Program-made: the position numbers and the translations under genes | Notes under the pieces: generated by a model | Told to the model about the DNA's origin: nothing | The model's database searches: none | The model's input: the letters and a program-made list of their open reading frames with translations, nothing else | Shown: positions 1 through 12,639 of the stretch, piece by piece | Numbering within the stretch: position 1 is the stretch's first letter | Layout of the letters: each line of letters starts with the position of its first letter | Source of the DNA: Triticum aestivum | Taxonomy: Eukaryota > Streptophyta > Magnoliopsida > Poales > Poaceae | Assembly: GCF_018294505.1 (NCBI RefSeq) | Contig: NC_057810.1 | Coordinates: 706,757,095 to 706,821,094, forward strand | Length of the DNA stretch: 64,000 bases | Direction of reading: 5' to 3'

Positions 1-1273
1 GTCAAAGTCTTCAAACACAGATATGAACAAACACTCAACACAGTAATGAGGAAATGAAAGGGTTGAGGAAATAGAACCAGTAGGGTGGTGAAGACAATGA
101 TTTGGTAAACCAGTTCCAACTGCTGTCTCAGTTGTACGTCTGGTTGGAGCGGCTGAGTATCTAAACTCGAGGACACGCAGTCCCGGACACCCAGTCTGTG
201 AGCACGCAGCTCAGGACACCCAGTCCTCACCGTATTCTCCTTGAACTAAGATCACACAGATCCCGTCCAATCACTCGTGGTAAGTCTTCAGGCGACTTCC
301 AAACCTTCACAGACTTGGTCACTCGGCGATCCACAATTCCTCTTGGATGCTCTAGACCTTGACGCCTAACCGTCTGGAAGAAGCACAGTCTTCAAAGGTA
401 ACAAGCGTCGGATCCACGCAGGATCAATTTCTTCAGTGATGCTCAATCACTTTGGGGTTTGTAGGTGTTTGGGTTTGGGATTTTCCTCACTTGATGATTT
501 TCGCTCAAAGTCCTCGGAGGATGGGTTGCTCTCAAATGACAAGTGTCAAGTTCTCTCGGAGCAGCCAACCAGCTAGTGATTGTAGGGGGGGCTATTTATA
601 GCCTAGGGAGCAGCCAGACATGATAAGACATAAATGCCCTTTAATGATATGACCGTTAGGTGGATAAGATATTTTGGGACAGCTGGCGCGCAGCATAGCA
701 ACGGTCGGAAATTTGACTCTCAAATTCCTTAGGGCTATCATGTTCCTCACTGTGTAGGTAATTCGCACTGACGAATTCCTAACTCCTCAGTCAGAACAAA
801 TTCATCAGCGACCAGAAGAACTTCGTCTATGTCACTGAAGAAAGTGACTGAACTATATGAGATTTCCAAAGGCTTCACTCGAAGGGATTGGTAGGTGTAG
901 GATTTTGAGTTGAGCATCACCTGGAAATTTTTCCTTAGTATTTCCTCGACCCCCTTTAACAGTACGGTGTTTCCTATGACTCAAGAAAGAGAAAATGAAA
1001 CTACGAAAACAAAAGTCTTCACGCTTCATGTTCCACAAATGAATACCAAGTCTTCAAGGTCACACCAATTTCTTCACTTTCAAAGTCTTCAGAAAGTCTT
1101 CAGAATATCAAAGTCCTCAGTTGAAGAACTTCATTTTTAGGGGTCGACTTTCTCTGCAAATATCAAACTCCTCATAGACTTATAGACCTGTGTACACTCA
1201 CAAACGCATTAGTCCCTTAACCTATAAGTCTTCAATACACCAAAATCACTAAGGGGCACTAGATGCACTTACA
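1..1273 (-). mobile_element. Partial LTR of an LTR retrotransposon, cut by the window edge
   Basis: On the minus strand the stretch begins TGTAAGTGCATCTAGTGCC at 1273, a typical TG... LTR start, and runs out of the window at position 1. A TATA-like box (minus-strand CTATAAATAG, about 588-600) sits in a position expected for an LTR promoter. The sequence is rich in the word AAGTCTTC/GAAGACTT. The possible TSD is TAGCC (1274-1278), but its partner is outside the window. I cannot say whether this is a solo LTR or part of a full element. Family not assigned. Confidence 0.65.
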
Positions 1274-1278
1274 TAGCC

Positions 1279-2015
1279 TCACACCCCTGTGTATGCGCAA
1301 TGAGGGGTCGCCACATTACTTAAAGATAGATTTATTCCATATTATTGTGCAAACTTTTGCCTCTTTGTCTCTACCTCAATCCCAGGGCTCACCGGTACCC
1401 GAGACTCCCAAGATCTGGACAGAGAGGTAAAGTGCAGAGGTGAGAGGAAAGCTATGACGAAAGTGGTGACACTAGGCCAGTATGGTAGGCAGAATCAAGT
1501 CTCTGGGGAGACTATGACACACTCAATGTGTTAGTCTAGATATTTTGTTAATAAACAAGGTAACTCCACGAATCGGATAGGGCTGAGGTTGAAAAATAGA
1601 TCCTCAATGTCGGAGGCAGTCGGTCGTGTTGTTATTAGTATGCATCTCCCACATAATATGTTCAGATGATATATGTAATGGTGTTTACCGCTGCCATTGT
1701 TGATTAACACTTTGAAATAACAAAGTACTTGAAGGTACTTATTCACTAAGCTTAATTCACTTCCTAGATTTGATAAATCCATTCCTATGGTCTCTAGGGA
1801 GGGAGGCTATATCTACATCCGAAACTGGGTCAAAGGTAATCAACCTTTTTTCTGCCATCGTTGTTGGGGAAGTATTTTTCTGCCATCCGAAATCATTGTA
1901 TTAAATCTAACAAAAAGCTTGTGATGTTTGCTACTCCCAATAATGATTATATGTGTGCACTTATTGCACAACATGATGTAAAAATGAGAATGGGATAAAA
2001 CCAAACCTACTAACT
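1279..2015. other. Retrotransposon-derived non-coding sequence between LTR and gag relic
   Basis: No gene is seen. The block lies between the partial LTR and the gag fragment and probably is the untranslated leader of the decayed Gypsy element, but I see neither a primer-binding site nor an LTR edge that would prove it. Confidence 0.3.
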
Positions 2016-2640
2016 ATGGTTCAGCAAAACCAATTTGAAGGCTCTGCTGTGGAGTACGCAAGTATGCATATGCATATTTTTACAGAACTTTATGACATGA
2101 CTCGCATAAAAGATATTGATCCCGATGCACATAAACATTACACTTATTTCCTTTCATTAATAATTTTGCCTAAATAATGTCTAATTAGTATTATCTAAAG
2201 GAGCAATTAGTTTCTGCAATATGTTCGTGACTAAATATTTTCTACCTGCAAAAATCGTATAACCACATGCTAATATTTCAGCTTTTAGGTAGGAAGACCG
2301 CGAGCCATTGGCGCTTGAGTGCAAATGCATGAGGAAGGCGTTAGAAACTTTCCTAAGCATGGCATCAAAGGAATGGCTAATCCTTAATGTATTTTATAAT
2401 GCCTTAAACACTTTATCAAACAACATGTTTGACATTGTCGCAGGCGAAACTATCATGGGAAAACAGGCTACTCAAGCATATGAACTCCCGGATGATATGT
2501 AAGAAAAACCATGCTCAATGGCATGTTAATAGATCCACGTCTAGGAAGGTAAATGACATCAATGAACAAAAGAATGAAGAGATTATGGTAAAAATTGGTG
2601 AGCTCATAGGGTATGATAAAAGGTAAAGAGAAAGTCCTCA
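2016..2640 (+). pseudogene. Degenerate Gypsy-type gag fragment
   Basis: Starting at ATG 2016 the frame reads MVQQNQFEGSAVEYASMH, the usual opening of a plant Gypsy gag (MVQQN-F-G). It stops near 2176. A second block (about 2308-2502, continued in another frame to 2626) reads FYNALNTLSNNMFDIVAGE followed by a YEL-DDM-HAQW pattern, which matches the downstream gag region of Triticeae Gypsy elements. The central part is deleted and there is at least one frameshift and several stops, so this is a relic. The linked protease remnant downstream lies in the same orientation. Confidence 0.7.
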
Positions 2641-3280
2641 TAAATGATTTTGTGAAGCTAATGCCAGTGATGTCAACTTTATTGCTTGCAATACTTACAG
2701 TCATGGGTGGAAGGATAAAAAATGGTTCTAATTATAAGAAACAACCATATCCTAACACTGCATGAACACCGAATAATTATAATTGAGGGGATAATAACAC
2801 TAATCGCCAAACCCTAGAGAAAACCCTCAAAGCTTTTATTACTACCTAACTTGAGCAAAACAATACCTTTACGCAAACTCTTGAAAGCTCATGATTATTG
2901 TCTTCGTCAAATGACCCATAAAGCTAGACTAACAACTGATGTGCATGATCCTCAAGAATGAACGCGCAATATGGAGGCACAAGTTGTTAAAATAGCTAAG
3001 AGCAAAACCCTCATCGAAGCCAAATTTCCAGGTAAACTGGAACCAAATCCGATATAAACAGTAAAGATGATGAGGAATGATGAAGACATGTCTGAAATAC
3101 TTGACAACAATTACATTGTGAAAGATTTCGATAAAATGACAAATTTTTTGAAGAAACCAGTTCTGGAAGGATGAGAATATGAACCCCACAAAAAATGCAT
3201 TCATCTTGTTCCCACATACTTACACGCATTAAATTGGGAATATAAAAGATTGATTGATAAGTTGTTGGCTCAACAAGAGG

Positions 3281-3549
3281 ACATATTTCAGCCTACTATT
3301 GAACTAGAGTTGGGAATTAACAAGTTCAAAGCATGATGTGATCTAGGGGCTAGTGCTTCCATCATTGTAAGTCTTTATATGACAATCTTTTTTTATTAGC
3401 AAGCTTAAATTGAACACTGTTGATTCCACTCATAAGCAAGTAGTGGGTGTCAAAAAAACATGTGTGTGCAAATTAATGGACGTCTTACTCTTATTGATCT
3501 AGTCATAGTGGATATACATGAAGATCTGATTGACCCTATAATTCGTTGA
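3281..3549 (+). pseudogene. Degenerate retroviral-type aspartic protease fragment of the same Gypsy element
   Basis: The translation contains a CDLGASASII motif, the decayed form of the Gypsy protease active-site region (CDLGASVSVMP). It is followed by a DLVIVDIHEDLIDPII stretch that corresponds to the usual VDM-EDP-DPIILGRPF segment. A TGA immediately precedes the motif and another stop closes the block. No reverse transcriptase or integrase follows; the sequence changes to CACTA-like DNA. This is a relic with no expected function. Confidence 0.65.
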
Positions 3550-4219
3550 AGTAAATCACAACACAATGAAAAGGGGATCAGGGTAGGGTTAATAAGGATG
3601 TGAGCTCTCGGCCTTTTTTGTGTGAATTGACTGAAAGATGAGGATCAGTGGCGAAGGAACGCCGGCGACTGCCAGAGTAGCTTGTTATGTTGCAGGAACC
3701 CAGCGACAACGATGATGGCTACAGATTATGCCCTCCTCTCACTCCCATGTGTTTGAATGGATGAGGAAGGGGAAACTGAGTGAACAGATGAGAAAAAATT
3801 GGGTTCCTACCTTTTATATCCCGAGGGATCAGCTCGGAGCCGCACAGACAAGCTCTCGGGAGCGGGGAGGATCATTAACCCCCCCCCCCCTAATTTGGAA
3901 CGAACGGACAGTGAAAACTGTAATTCATCAATGACCACTCTGTAAAACTGGCCGGTCGTTCTTGACTTATTATTAGTGACCCACCTAATGTTTGTGGCCG
4001 GTCAGTGATGACTCATGTGCCATCAGTGATCAGTCTAGAACACTAGGGGAATGGGATCAACAATGACAAGTCATCAGTGATCCCCCAAGTTGGTCGTTCA
4101 GTGGTGATTGTCATCATTGATGCCTTTAGAGTGGCCGGCTAGTGATGACCCTCATCAGTGACCGTCCCAAACTGGTCGGTCACTGATAAGGGGTCATGGT
4201 GTTCGGTCCTGTAGTAGTG
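3550..4219. mobile_element. Truncated CACTA transposon, right end
   Basis: The stretch ends GTCCTGTAGTAGTG at 4219, the reverse complement of a CACTACTACAGGAC terminus. The 350 bp before it hold many copies of the subterminal words GTCAGTGAT, CATCAGTGA and TGGCCGGTC in both orientations, the usual architecture of a CACTA subterminal region. No matching left terminus is present upstream, so the element is truncated; the left limit given is where Gypsy similarity ends. It includes a run of ten C (near 3878-3888). Confidence 0.6.
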
Positions 4220-4974
4220 AATTATAGATACGTTGGAGACGTGTCACGACCCACACGTAATGAGGTCCACTCATCATCCACCTCTTTAGGTTGCACTAAT
4301 GTAACTAAAGAATCAATGTCCCACCACTTCCTAGACATCGAAAATGTACATCACTAAAAGATCAGACGGTGCGGACAGAGAAAATCGTCTGGATGGCCCG
4401 AGGAGGCGGTTACTCCAGCATTCTTTATAGCATGAGGAGGCGGTTACTCCAGCATCCTTTATAGAAGTAACGACAGGTGGTTTGAACCCTATTTTTGAAG
4501 AATGTGGAGAATTGTTGTATATACATAGAAGGAGAAACTGGTATTTATTATATTATTGTTTATGCAAGGGAGTGATATCTAAGCCGTTGCTATAAATATG
4601 CCACATTACACGACGAGATTGCCATCAATGGAGCATTATATTGTTACTTAGATAGCTATTTCGTGAGAACCATGGAGAATCAAATCCGCATAAATAAAAT
4701 GTTCATGTTGTAGCCCGAAGGTGGCCAGAGTGGACCATGGACCCACGCCGACTATTTCTCGCATTAAGCGAGCCTGTATAAAACTCTCGATGAAGGGTGT
4801 AGAATAGTTGGGCCGGCCCATTTTTGCACACAGTTAAACTGTAAAGGGAATGGAAAAATGGGAGAGGTGGGGATCAATCTCTGCTCTTCTTGGAGAGGGC
4901 TCGCTAAGCTAGCCACTGCGCCCGTGTCTTGCATGCAACAAGTCGTTGGCGCGATGTGTACTTGTTTAATAGTT
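4220..4974. other. Repeat-derived sequence without a recognisable gene
   Basis: No coding feature is supported. A 34-bp direct tandem duplication is visible (4400-4433 and 4434-4465, core GAGGAGGCGGTTACTCCAGC). The first 40 bases resemble a retrotransposon end, suggesting that the CACTA fragment to the left landed in another element. Confidence 0.4.
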
Positions 4975-5255
4975 TCAAATACATGATTAACATTTTTTCA
5001 AATACTTTTCAAACATTTTTTCAAATACTTGTTCAACATTTTTCAAATACTTATTCAATATTTTTACACACATGATCAACATTTTTTCAAATGCTTGTTC
5101 AACATTTTTCAAATATTTGTTCAACATTTTTCAAATATTTGATCAACATTTTATATACATGATCAACATTTTTTTAAATACTTGTTTAACCTTTTTCAAA
5201 TAGTTGTTCAACATTTTATAAATACCTGTTCAATATTTTTTTCAAATTTTTTAAG
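4975..5255. repeat. AT-rich short tandem repeat array (about 22-24 bp unit)
   Basis: About a dozen imperfect units built on TTCAAATACTTGTTCAACAT follow one another. Units differ by T-tract length and by substitutions (CATGATCAACAT variants). Such arrays are common inside grass DNA transposons; nothing here marks a gene. Confidence 0.75.
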
Positions 5256-5599
5256 AGTGTTTTTGTAATATATATAAATATATTTAGAATATTTTAAAGT
5301 ATAAAAAATAGTACAGAAATAAAAGAAAAAAAGATAAAAAAAGGACAGCAGTTGTCGTCTCCTAAACTCATGGGCCGGCCAGCTCGCTCACCCCTTCAGC
5401 GAGTCTGAAAGCAAACTCGCTGAAGGCGAAATATAAGGGTGCCCCATTGACCACCCTGGGTTTTTGCCATTAGGCCATGTAGGCCGATGTATTGCTTCAG
5501 CCCAAAAAACAAACACAACGCCGAAGCCCAGAATGTTTCTTGGTATGGGTAATAGATATTCCAAATTACGTTGCTGAACCCATAAGAGTCGACCCATAT

Positions 5600-6890
5600 C
5601 CTTTTTTTCTATAAAGGGTGTTATTTATTAACACATAATGAAGCATCAAGAGGATACAAACACAATAAGCACACACCTGGTCACTGCACGACTAGAATAC
5701 ACACAACCAATCCCAACGTGCCCACACATAGGATAATGCTAGCAAGGACCAAAAACATGCCAAGACGGAGGGAAATACAAAAGGAGCGGAAAAAGAGCAA
5801 CATAAATCTTCACCGAATAGTTGCTGGCCCCAAAGAAGACCATGCAAGCCCGCACGATCCAGACATGGACCCAGCCATGCTGCTAAAAACCATGCACACA
5901 CCAGGCAAGCAGCTAATCACCAAATGTCGCATGTGGGTCCAAGAATATTCGCTGATACACGAGTGATGTTGATCGATGGGACAACAAAAGACACTACCGC
6001 AAAAATCTCACGTTGGAGACGCTCTGGCGATCCCTAGCCTTCAAAGCAAGTGTATTCAGTGGTAAATCTAGACATGGCAAATAACCCACAAACAATACAC
6101 CACGGTTCGCCACTACATGTCGCCAACTTGAATCTGACATGTGAAGCTAATCCCATGGTCACTATCTACCTCCATCAACTTCGATGAGCATCGATGACTT
6201 GGTCATTTGCATCGCCCTCAAACATCACCAACACTGCCACCGCACATCACCTTCCAAAGCCAGATTGCAACGGAGAATCGTTGGTACCCACCGCCGTGCA
6301 TCATCTCCATTCCTCAGCCACCCAAATCACACAAGAGAGACAATGAAGCGGTTGCAGCACAATACTCCCACCAGTCCACGGGTCCCTCAAGCCAAGATCA
6401 TCTTCAAAATGATGCCCCGGACGGTCCTAACAAAGGTGGCATCATCGTCCAATATGAGGAAATTTGAACCTCATGTTTTCCCCTACAGCAAATGGGGTTG
6501 GGACGGGAGAAGCGCATCTTAGACGATCTATCAACGCGACACCCGTTGGCACCGTCGCCATCATCTTTCGACGGCAGACTCACAACCCAATCCGCCGATC
6601 GATTGGGCAGGGTCGACTACCATCGCCACCAACATCGGATCTGGGTGTCACACAGACCACGGGCGCTCACGACACCTGTCTACCGAATGTTGCCCGAGCC
6701 ACCAAAAGGTGCTTGAGCTGCCAGCATCAGCTCCAAGCTAGATCTGAGTCGGACGCTGGTGCCAGCTCCCATGTTTTTCTGCCACCATCGCCTCCGCATA
6801 GCGGCCATTAGGAAGGTGGCACCAAAGTCAAGCCTGGGTAGGGCACGACCGTCGCCCCCGAGTATCGTGTCGACCGTTCTCTGTGTCAAA
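5600..6890 (-). mobile_element. Possible LINE 3' region, antisense
   Basis: Read on the minus strand the block ends in a pyrimidine-poor tail (CCCTTTATAGAAAAAAAGG, near 5602-5620) like the 3' end of a plant LINE. Several short overlapping open frames are found in it, but none shows a reverse-transcriptase motif and I could not find a clear TSD. The call rests on overall look only. Confidence 0.28.
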
Positions 6891-7605
6891 AGTCCACCTA
6901 TTCACATAGGTCATCTACAACAGGACACACCCATTTTGACACTTTTAACGAGTCAAGTAATTTCTTTTTGCGTATTGTAGCGGTAGTAGACAAAAAATCA
7001 GCCACAATAGGTAAAGTTAAAAAGTAAAATAAAAAAACTTATTCCTTTTAAACTGTTTTTAATATTTTAAAATTATAAGAAATAGAAAAAAATTGGTGAA
7101 CATATTCTTAAAAACTAAAATCATGTTTCTAAAAAGAGAACATTTTTTGTGAACCATGAATTTTCTGAACTCTTTTGGAATAATGCAAACATGTTTTAAA
7201 AATAATAATAATTTAAATTTTTCAAAAACATTTTTATAAACTGTGATTTTGAGCAATTAAAATGTAAAAATAAAAAAGAAAAGAAAAATAACAAATTTTG
7301 AGGCAAGAGAGATATAAAAAATGGAAAATCAAAAATAAAAACCGAAAAAACATGTCCCAAGACTGAAAATTGTGCAATAGGAATGTAAACAGGCCGGACC
7401 AGTTGGTGGCTGCTGCCGCAACAGTTGTGTGATTGCTAGGCACTTTACTGCAGTGAGCGACAAATAGGATTTCTTCTGTCTACTAGACGAGACCACACGC
7501 CTCGATCAGCTGCTTCATGAACTGGCCAACAAGAACATTAAGGTTTATTTGCTAGGGTGCATGGAAGATGTGTGAGGGCAAAAGTTCCCTACCCAGCCCA
7601 CTTTT
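6891..7605. other. AT-rich intergenic sequence, nothing recognised
   Basis: The block is dominated by A/T tracts (7000-7370) with short chance open frames. No terminal repeats, RNA gene or coding similarity is visible. Confidence 0.4.
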
Positions 7606-8234
7606 GGGTGTTTGGTAGCCTACATAGAGCGTCCTCAACATGCACGAGCTCAACCCAAATACCATCATAGCATGCACAAAGAGAGAACACCCTAGCAGCC
7701 ATTCATTGATCAGCATGCACGAGCAAAGTGAGTGATGACGTGAAAGGTCCATAAATTCAAATTATGGTTAGATTTTCAATTATATGACCCCGTCAGCCTC
7801 GCTAAGGCCAAAGACGAGCTTTTCAGTCTCCCTTAGGCCGAAAAGGCCTTTTCGATCTATGTTATAGACCAAAAACTGAGTGCCCAGGGCTTCGGTCATG
7901 CTTAGGCCGAAAAGGCCTCTTCGGCTTTTGCCAGGCCAAATAGTACTTCGGCCCGGCACTTCGCGTGAACGGAAGGACAAAGTTGCATGTACTTCGGCCT
8001 AAACCAGGCTTTAGAGTACCTTTTTTTTTCTTTAATGGGCTATGTATTCAAGGGCGTGCTGGTCGTGCAAGACTGAAAATATATATAGACTGCCAAACAA
8101 AGTCTCAGCTCAGCATGTTTTAACATATACACTGCTACCAAACAAAAACAAATGCATGCATTAAACATGTCTACACTCAACATGCATCAGAGGAGAACAA
8201 CCATCCTAGGTTGAGAATGCTACCAAACAAACCC
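7606..8234. mobile_element. MITE-like element with GGGT-GTTTGGTAGC terminal inverted repeats
   Basis: The left end GGGTGTTTGGTAGCC is mirrored by GCTACCAAACAAACCC at the right end, and further inverted similarity (CTCAACATGCA / TGCATGTTGAG) follows inside. Inner sequence carries two copies of the palindromic word TAGGCCGAAAAGGCCT (near 7830 and 7900). TSD not clear. The ends resemble hAT or Harbinger-derived MITEs of grasses. Confidence 0.45.
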
Positions 8235-9308
8235 ATTAACCTAGTATCTCGGATAGCATATATGCAGCGGAAGCCGGCCACACGACAGGTTTCTTACGGT
8301 GGACGTCGATCCTAGCAAGTGCACTCGTGCAGCTCAGTGGAGACATAGGATCCTCTCTGGAGCAACGAATGATTGGCGGGGGCAAACGCACATGACAACA
8401 GAGCAAGTAGTGCTCCCTACAACTTTATTTGGAAGAGATGGGCTCGCTCTGGAGCTACCTATCACCATGGCCACAAATTAAACAAGCACGATTATATACT
8501 AGAGTACCGTCATGTGCACGCACATACGCCATGGCGCTTCATGGGCTCGCTTTGCCTCGGGTCGCCCTGCCAGCAGCACGCACGAGTCCACCGGTCACAG
8601 TCGGACTACGGTCAAGCCCGCTTCGTGCATTCCTCGCCGTCTGCGAACCGCAAGCTCAGCGTTTGCTCGTCGTCCACTGCCTACTCGACAACCGGCGGCA
8701 AGGTATGTACGGTATAGTTGTGCTCAAAATGTATATATGTTCCCTCCGTCATTTAGTTCCCGCATAGGAAGAAGGGGAAGCAGGGGCAGACGCGCAAGAG
8801 CTAAAGCTTCTGGGGACGTGGAGGGGGCCATTCGCGCTGTGAGTGAAGCTCGCGCTGAACTTCAAGGGCTTGAGCTATGAGTACGAGGAAGAGGACCTTG
8901 CCAACAAAAGCGATCTTCTCCTCGAGTCCAACCCGGTGAACAAGAAGGTGCCCGTGTTCATCCACAACGGTGTGCCCATCTACAAATCGCTCGCCATGTT
9001 GGAGTACATCGACGAGGTCTACCGTGGGATGGGATCATCCCTCCTCCCCGCCGACCCCTACCAACGCGCTAGGGCTTGATTCTGGGCCGCCTACATTGAC
9101 AACAAGGTTCATCATTTATTACCATTACTAGTGCATGTGCTAGTTTTATTAGTTTGTTGATGTAGTGTGTAATATATATTGTTTGTGTATATGCATATGT
9201 GTCTGCAGCTAGTCACTCCATGGTGGAAGATGTTTGTGGACAAGACAGACAAGGAGAAAGATGAAGGGACAAAGCAAACACTTGCAGCAGTGGAGATGCT
9301 AGAGGGGG

Positions 9309-12300
9309 CACTACAAGAAATATGTCAACTTATGACCACCACTATTAGTCACTGAAAGGTCACAAATTTCCATTTATGACCTTTTTGTGACCAAAAACAT
9401 AAGGTCAAAAGCTGGGCGTCGTAAACTGACTATAGCGACCTTTCTTCTGGAATGGTCGCAAACGTTTATGACCAAAATACGTCTACTGTGGTGTTTTGGT
9501 CACTAGCAACCTCCCCAGGACACGTAGGCATCCAGCATGGCAATCTGACGTGGCACAAGATTCAGCCCGGTCCAATTCGGTGTTTATATGGGCCGAACCC
9601 ATTAATTCAGCCCATTTATATTTTTTTCCTCTGTGCTTTGATTGGCTAAATGGGCCTGGCCCAACAATTAGGATTTTTTTCTGAGATGCAGTCTTTTACA
9701 ATCCATTTTTTTTGGGCCTCAACCTTTTTAGAATCTGAAAGTTATATTGCTCTTTTTAGAAACAAGTCCAACATAGTTTGGGCCATGGTCTTTTTAGAGC
9801 CCAAGTATTGAGTGCAATATAAATTCTGGACATGGCCTTTTTACAATCCAATAGTGGGCCAAGCCCTCTTTTATTTACAGCCAATATTCTCAAGTCAATA
9901 TAGTAATAGTACTTCTTTCCCACAATAATAACACAAGTATAGAAAACTTTCTCACACAACTTTATCTCGCATAACATTAGACAAACGAACACATATCAAT
10001 AACTTATCTCCTATGTTCACAAATACATAACTTTTGGAATAGCGGCACAAGCTGCGGCAATACAAGCATTCAAAAAGCAGAAGCCAGCAAGCAATATCCA
10101 TTAGGAGGTGCCTTGCATATTGCCTCCTTCGAGCCTGCGAGAGAAAAAACAAGGTGAAGGTCAGTACGCATCAAGGATGCTACTGTTCTGGGTCAAGCCA
10201 AGTCAAGCGCATAAGAGAATTTAGTCAACAAAAAGTAATACACTACAAAACAAGGGAGCTCTCAAACCATACATCCTTGATGCTATTAATACACTACAAA
10301 ACAAGGGAACTCCACAGCAAAACAAGGGAGCAATTCAGGGAAAGGAATACTACAGTTGCTTGAGACATGTGCTACTCGCTCGAAAGTAATCAGTAACCAA
10401 CGAGTCAATAAAAGTGTGCAAGTAGGCCACTCTACCCAGTGAGATTAATACACTACAGAATCTATCTAAGACAAGACCACCACCGACATTAAACTGTACT
10501 ATATTTCTGGACAGCAAACTAAATGGACGGCTGCTCTCAAACCATACATCCAAATGAAGCAAACGAGTACTCTACGGAAACCTTAGAGCATGCTTTACAA
10601 CTCGTATGTAGAGGCCAACTTGAAATTATGAGCATAACAAACTCGTTTTTCAGTTAGAAGCTCGCTTCCCAAAACTGTCAGGTAGTGCAGTTTTTTAACT
10701 GAACCAAATTTAGTTTACGAAACGGCCAGAGAAATCCAATTCTACAGGAGACATGATCATATTCCTAATCATCATGCATTTGCCATGCAGATCAACCAAT
10801 TCTTCTTGAAAAATGAAAATTACAGCAGTGATTCTGAAATGGCATTTACCTTCCATATCAAAGATGAAGCGTTCCCTTCTTTTAACTTCTTCAACCTAGA
10901 GCTCCTGTAGAAGAATGAAAATGACCGTTATCATGGCCGCCAATTCAAAATGAAAGCAATACCTTCCAACAGAGAACAGCTAGGAAAAGAATAATTAACA
11001 GAATAATAAATAGATACACAAGCAGCTAGGAGTCAATCCTGAAGCATGAGGGCATGGATAACAGTAGCAACCATGAGGAGTAAATAGTAGCAAATATTAT
11101 ATTGGTGGAAAAAGGTAAATACCAGCAAGCTCTAAGAAGACTCCAAGAGCTTGATGGCTCACAATACAATCATGTTTTCGATAACAAATACTACTAGAAT
11201 TAAGGCACTGAACATATTCTAAGAAGTATCAACATCATGGCAGTAAAAATTAGTAGTAGCAGCTAGCAGGACATCAATCGAACACAACGTAATTATCATT
11301 TGAACAATACCGGTCACAACAAGTAATCAGAATACAGCAGCGAGTGGGTGCAAACACCAACCATAACCAGGAATACTGGAGAACTACAAGTTAAATGTAC
11401 TCAAAGAAACCACCAAAATCTCTCAATACCGGTCACAACAAGTAATCAGAATATAGCAGCAACAAGTACCAGGAATAAATCACGTTAGTAACTAGAACAG
11501 AGAAAGAAAATGTAGAAGTGGCACGAGTCATGAATGGTGTCTTGAGTTACTGCTGCATCGTCCGTAACAGAGGTCGAGGAACTCGCTGTGATGGGTTGCA
11601 GCATCTATGCTGATGCAGTCTCAGCCACAGGCTCCTCCTCACACCTGAAGTGAAACACGCAGGTTGGTCAGCAGAACTACAACAGTTTAGCTTTTGGAGA
11701 TGACAAATAACTCAAATTACCCTTGATATCTGTTTCAAAGAAATTAACCTTCTAGTATGGCCATGTTAATACATAAAATTAACCTTTTCCCTTTTACTTT
11801 CTATGAAAAATGTAAGAGACCAGAATTCTACATGTAGCTTCTGTAGACATAAATCCTAGAGAAATACAACTCTGTACGAGAATCACCCCAAATATGAAAA
11901 GAACAATTCGGTATCGCCTAGACAAGGAATTGAAAACGCATGAGCTGATGCTATTGTATGATACAGTTATATACTCCCATAAAAGAAGTGTTGTTTAAGT
12001 ACACTCTCTTCTCTTTATTCCATCTATTAAGTATATACTCCCATAATAGATAAAAGAAGTATATACTCCCATAAAAGACTTCCAGCTGCCTTTCAGTGCC
12101 TACGTACAGTGCTTTGCAGTCAGGTTTAGGACTAGCACAGTGAAAACAAAACTATCTACTTGTTGTACTTGTTATGTTAAACCATCGAAATCAATCTGGT
12201 GTGACACAGGTGGGTTATGCTATCCATGACACGAGCACTGCATTTGTTAATATCGACTGCAGTAACGAGGGACTGTTCAATGCTACGATTCAACCACGGA

Positions 12301-12333
12301 GTAAACTCAAATGAGCATGGAAGAAGAGCTCAC
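9309..12333. other. CACTA-1 left arm, non-coding
   Basis: After about 800 bp of left subterminal sequence shared with the right end of CACTA-3, the arm is AT-rich and holds no ORF I can support. A possible exon-like piece read on the minus strand (about 11515-11650, EEEPVAETASA then stop) follows an AG and could be a 3' exon of a chimeric transcript, but I do not recognise it. Confidence 0.4.
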
Positions 12334-12635
12334 CTCATTGAAGGCGAGGATCTGGCCGTAGCTCTTCTTCACGCATTCTCGAGAGGCTTCCGAATTTGAA
12401 TCATGTCCTCACCAGAACTTGGACTTTGCGTGGATCTCGCTGGTGGCCCAGAGCTTCATGCGATAGATCCTGGGATGCTCCTCGGTCGGCGTCGGCAGGC
12501 CCCTCCCGACAACCTCGTATTGGTGGAACTGCACGAGTGCGAGCGCCAAATGGTTAGTTCAGATCACACGACAAGAACTAATCCCCATGATAATGGTGCG
12601 TACGAGTAAGAGGGGCTCACCCTGACTGTGACCAT
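12334..12635 (-). pseudogene. RPL18A: Captured fragment of the 60S ribosomal protein L18a (eL20) gene inside CACTA-1
   Basis: RPL18a is a structural protein of the large ribosomal subunit. On the minus strand, exon 1 (12635-12621) reads MVTVR and ends at a GTGAGC donor. After an intron ending GTGCAG, exon 2 (12528-12334) reads [20 protein letters not shown] and then [19 protein letters not shown], a clear match to the start of plant RPL18a (MVAFRFHQYQVVGR...). A TGA (12411-12409) comes directly after KFW and the next 40 bases are scrambled relative to the family. The end of the exon returns to the expected frame (VKKSYGQILAFNE) and has a GTGAGC donor. The remaining two-thirds of the gene is absent. 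Intron retention shows DNA-level capture rather than retroposition. Confidence 0.88.
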
Positions 12636-12639
12636 CCTG

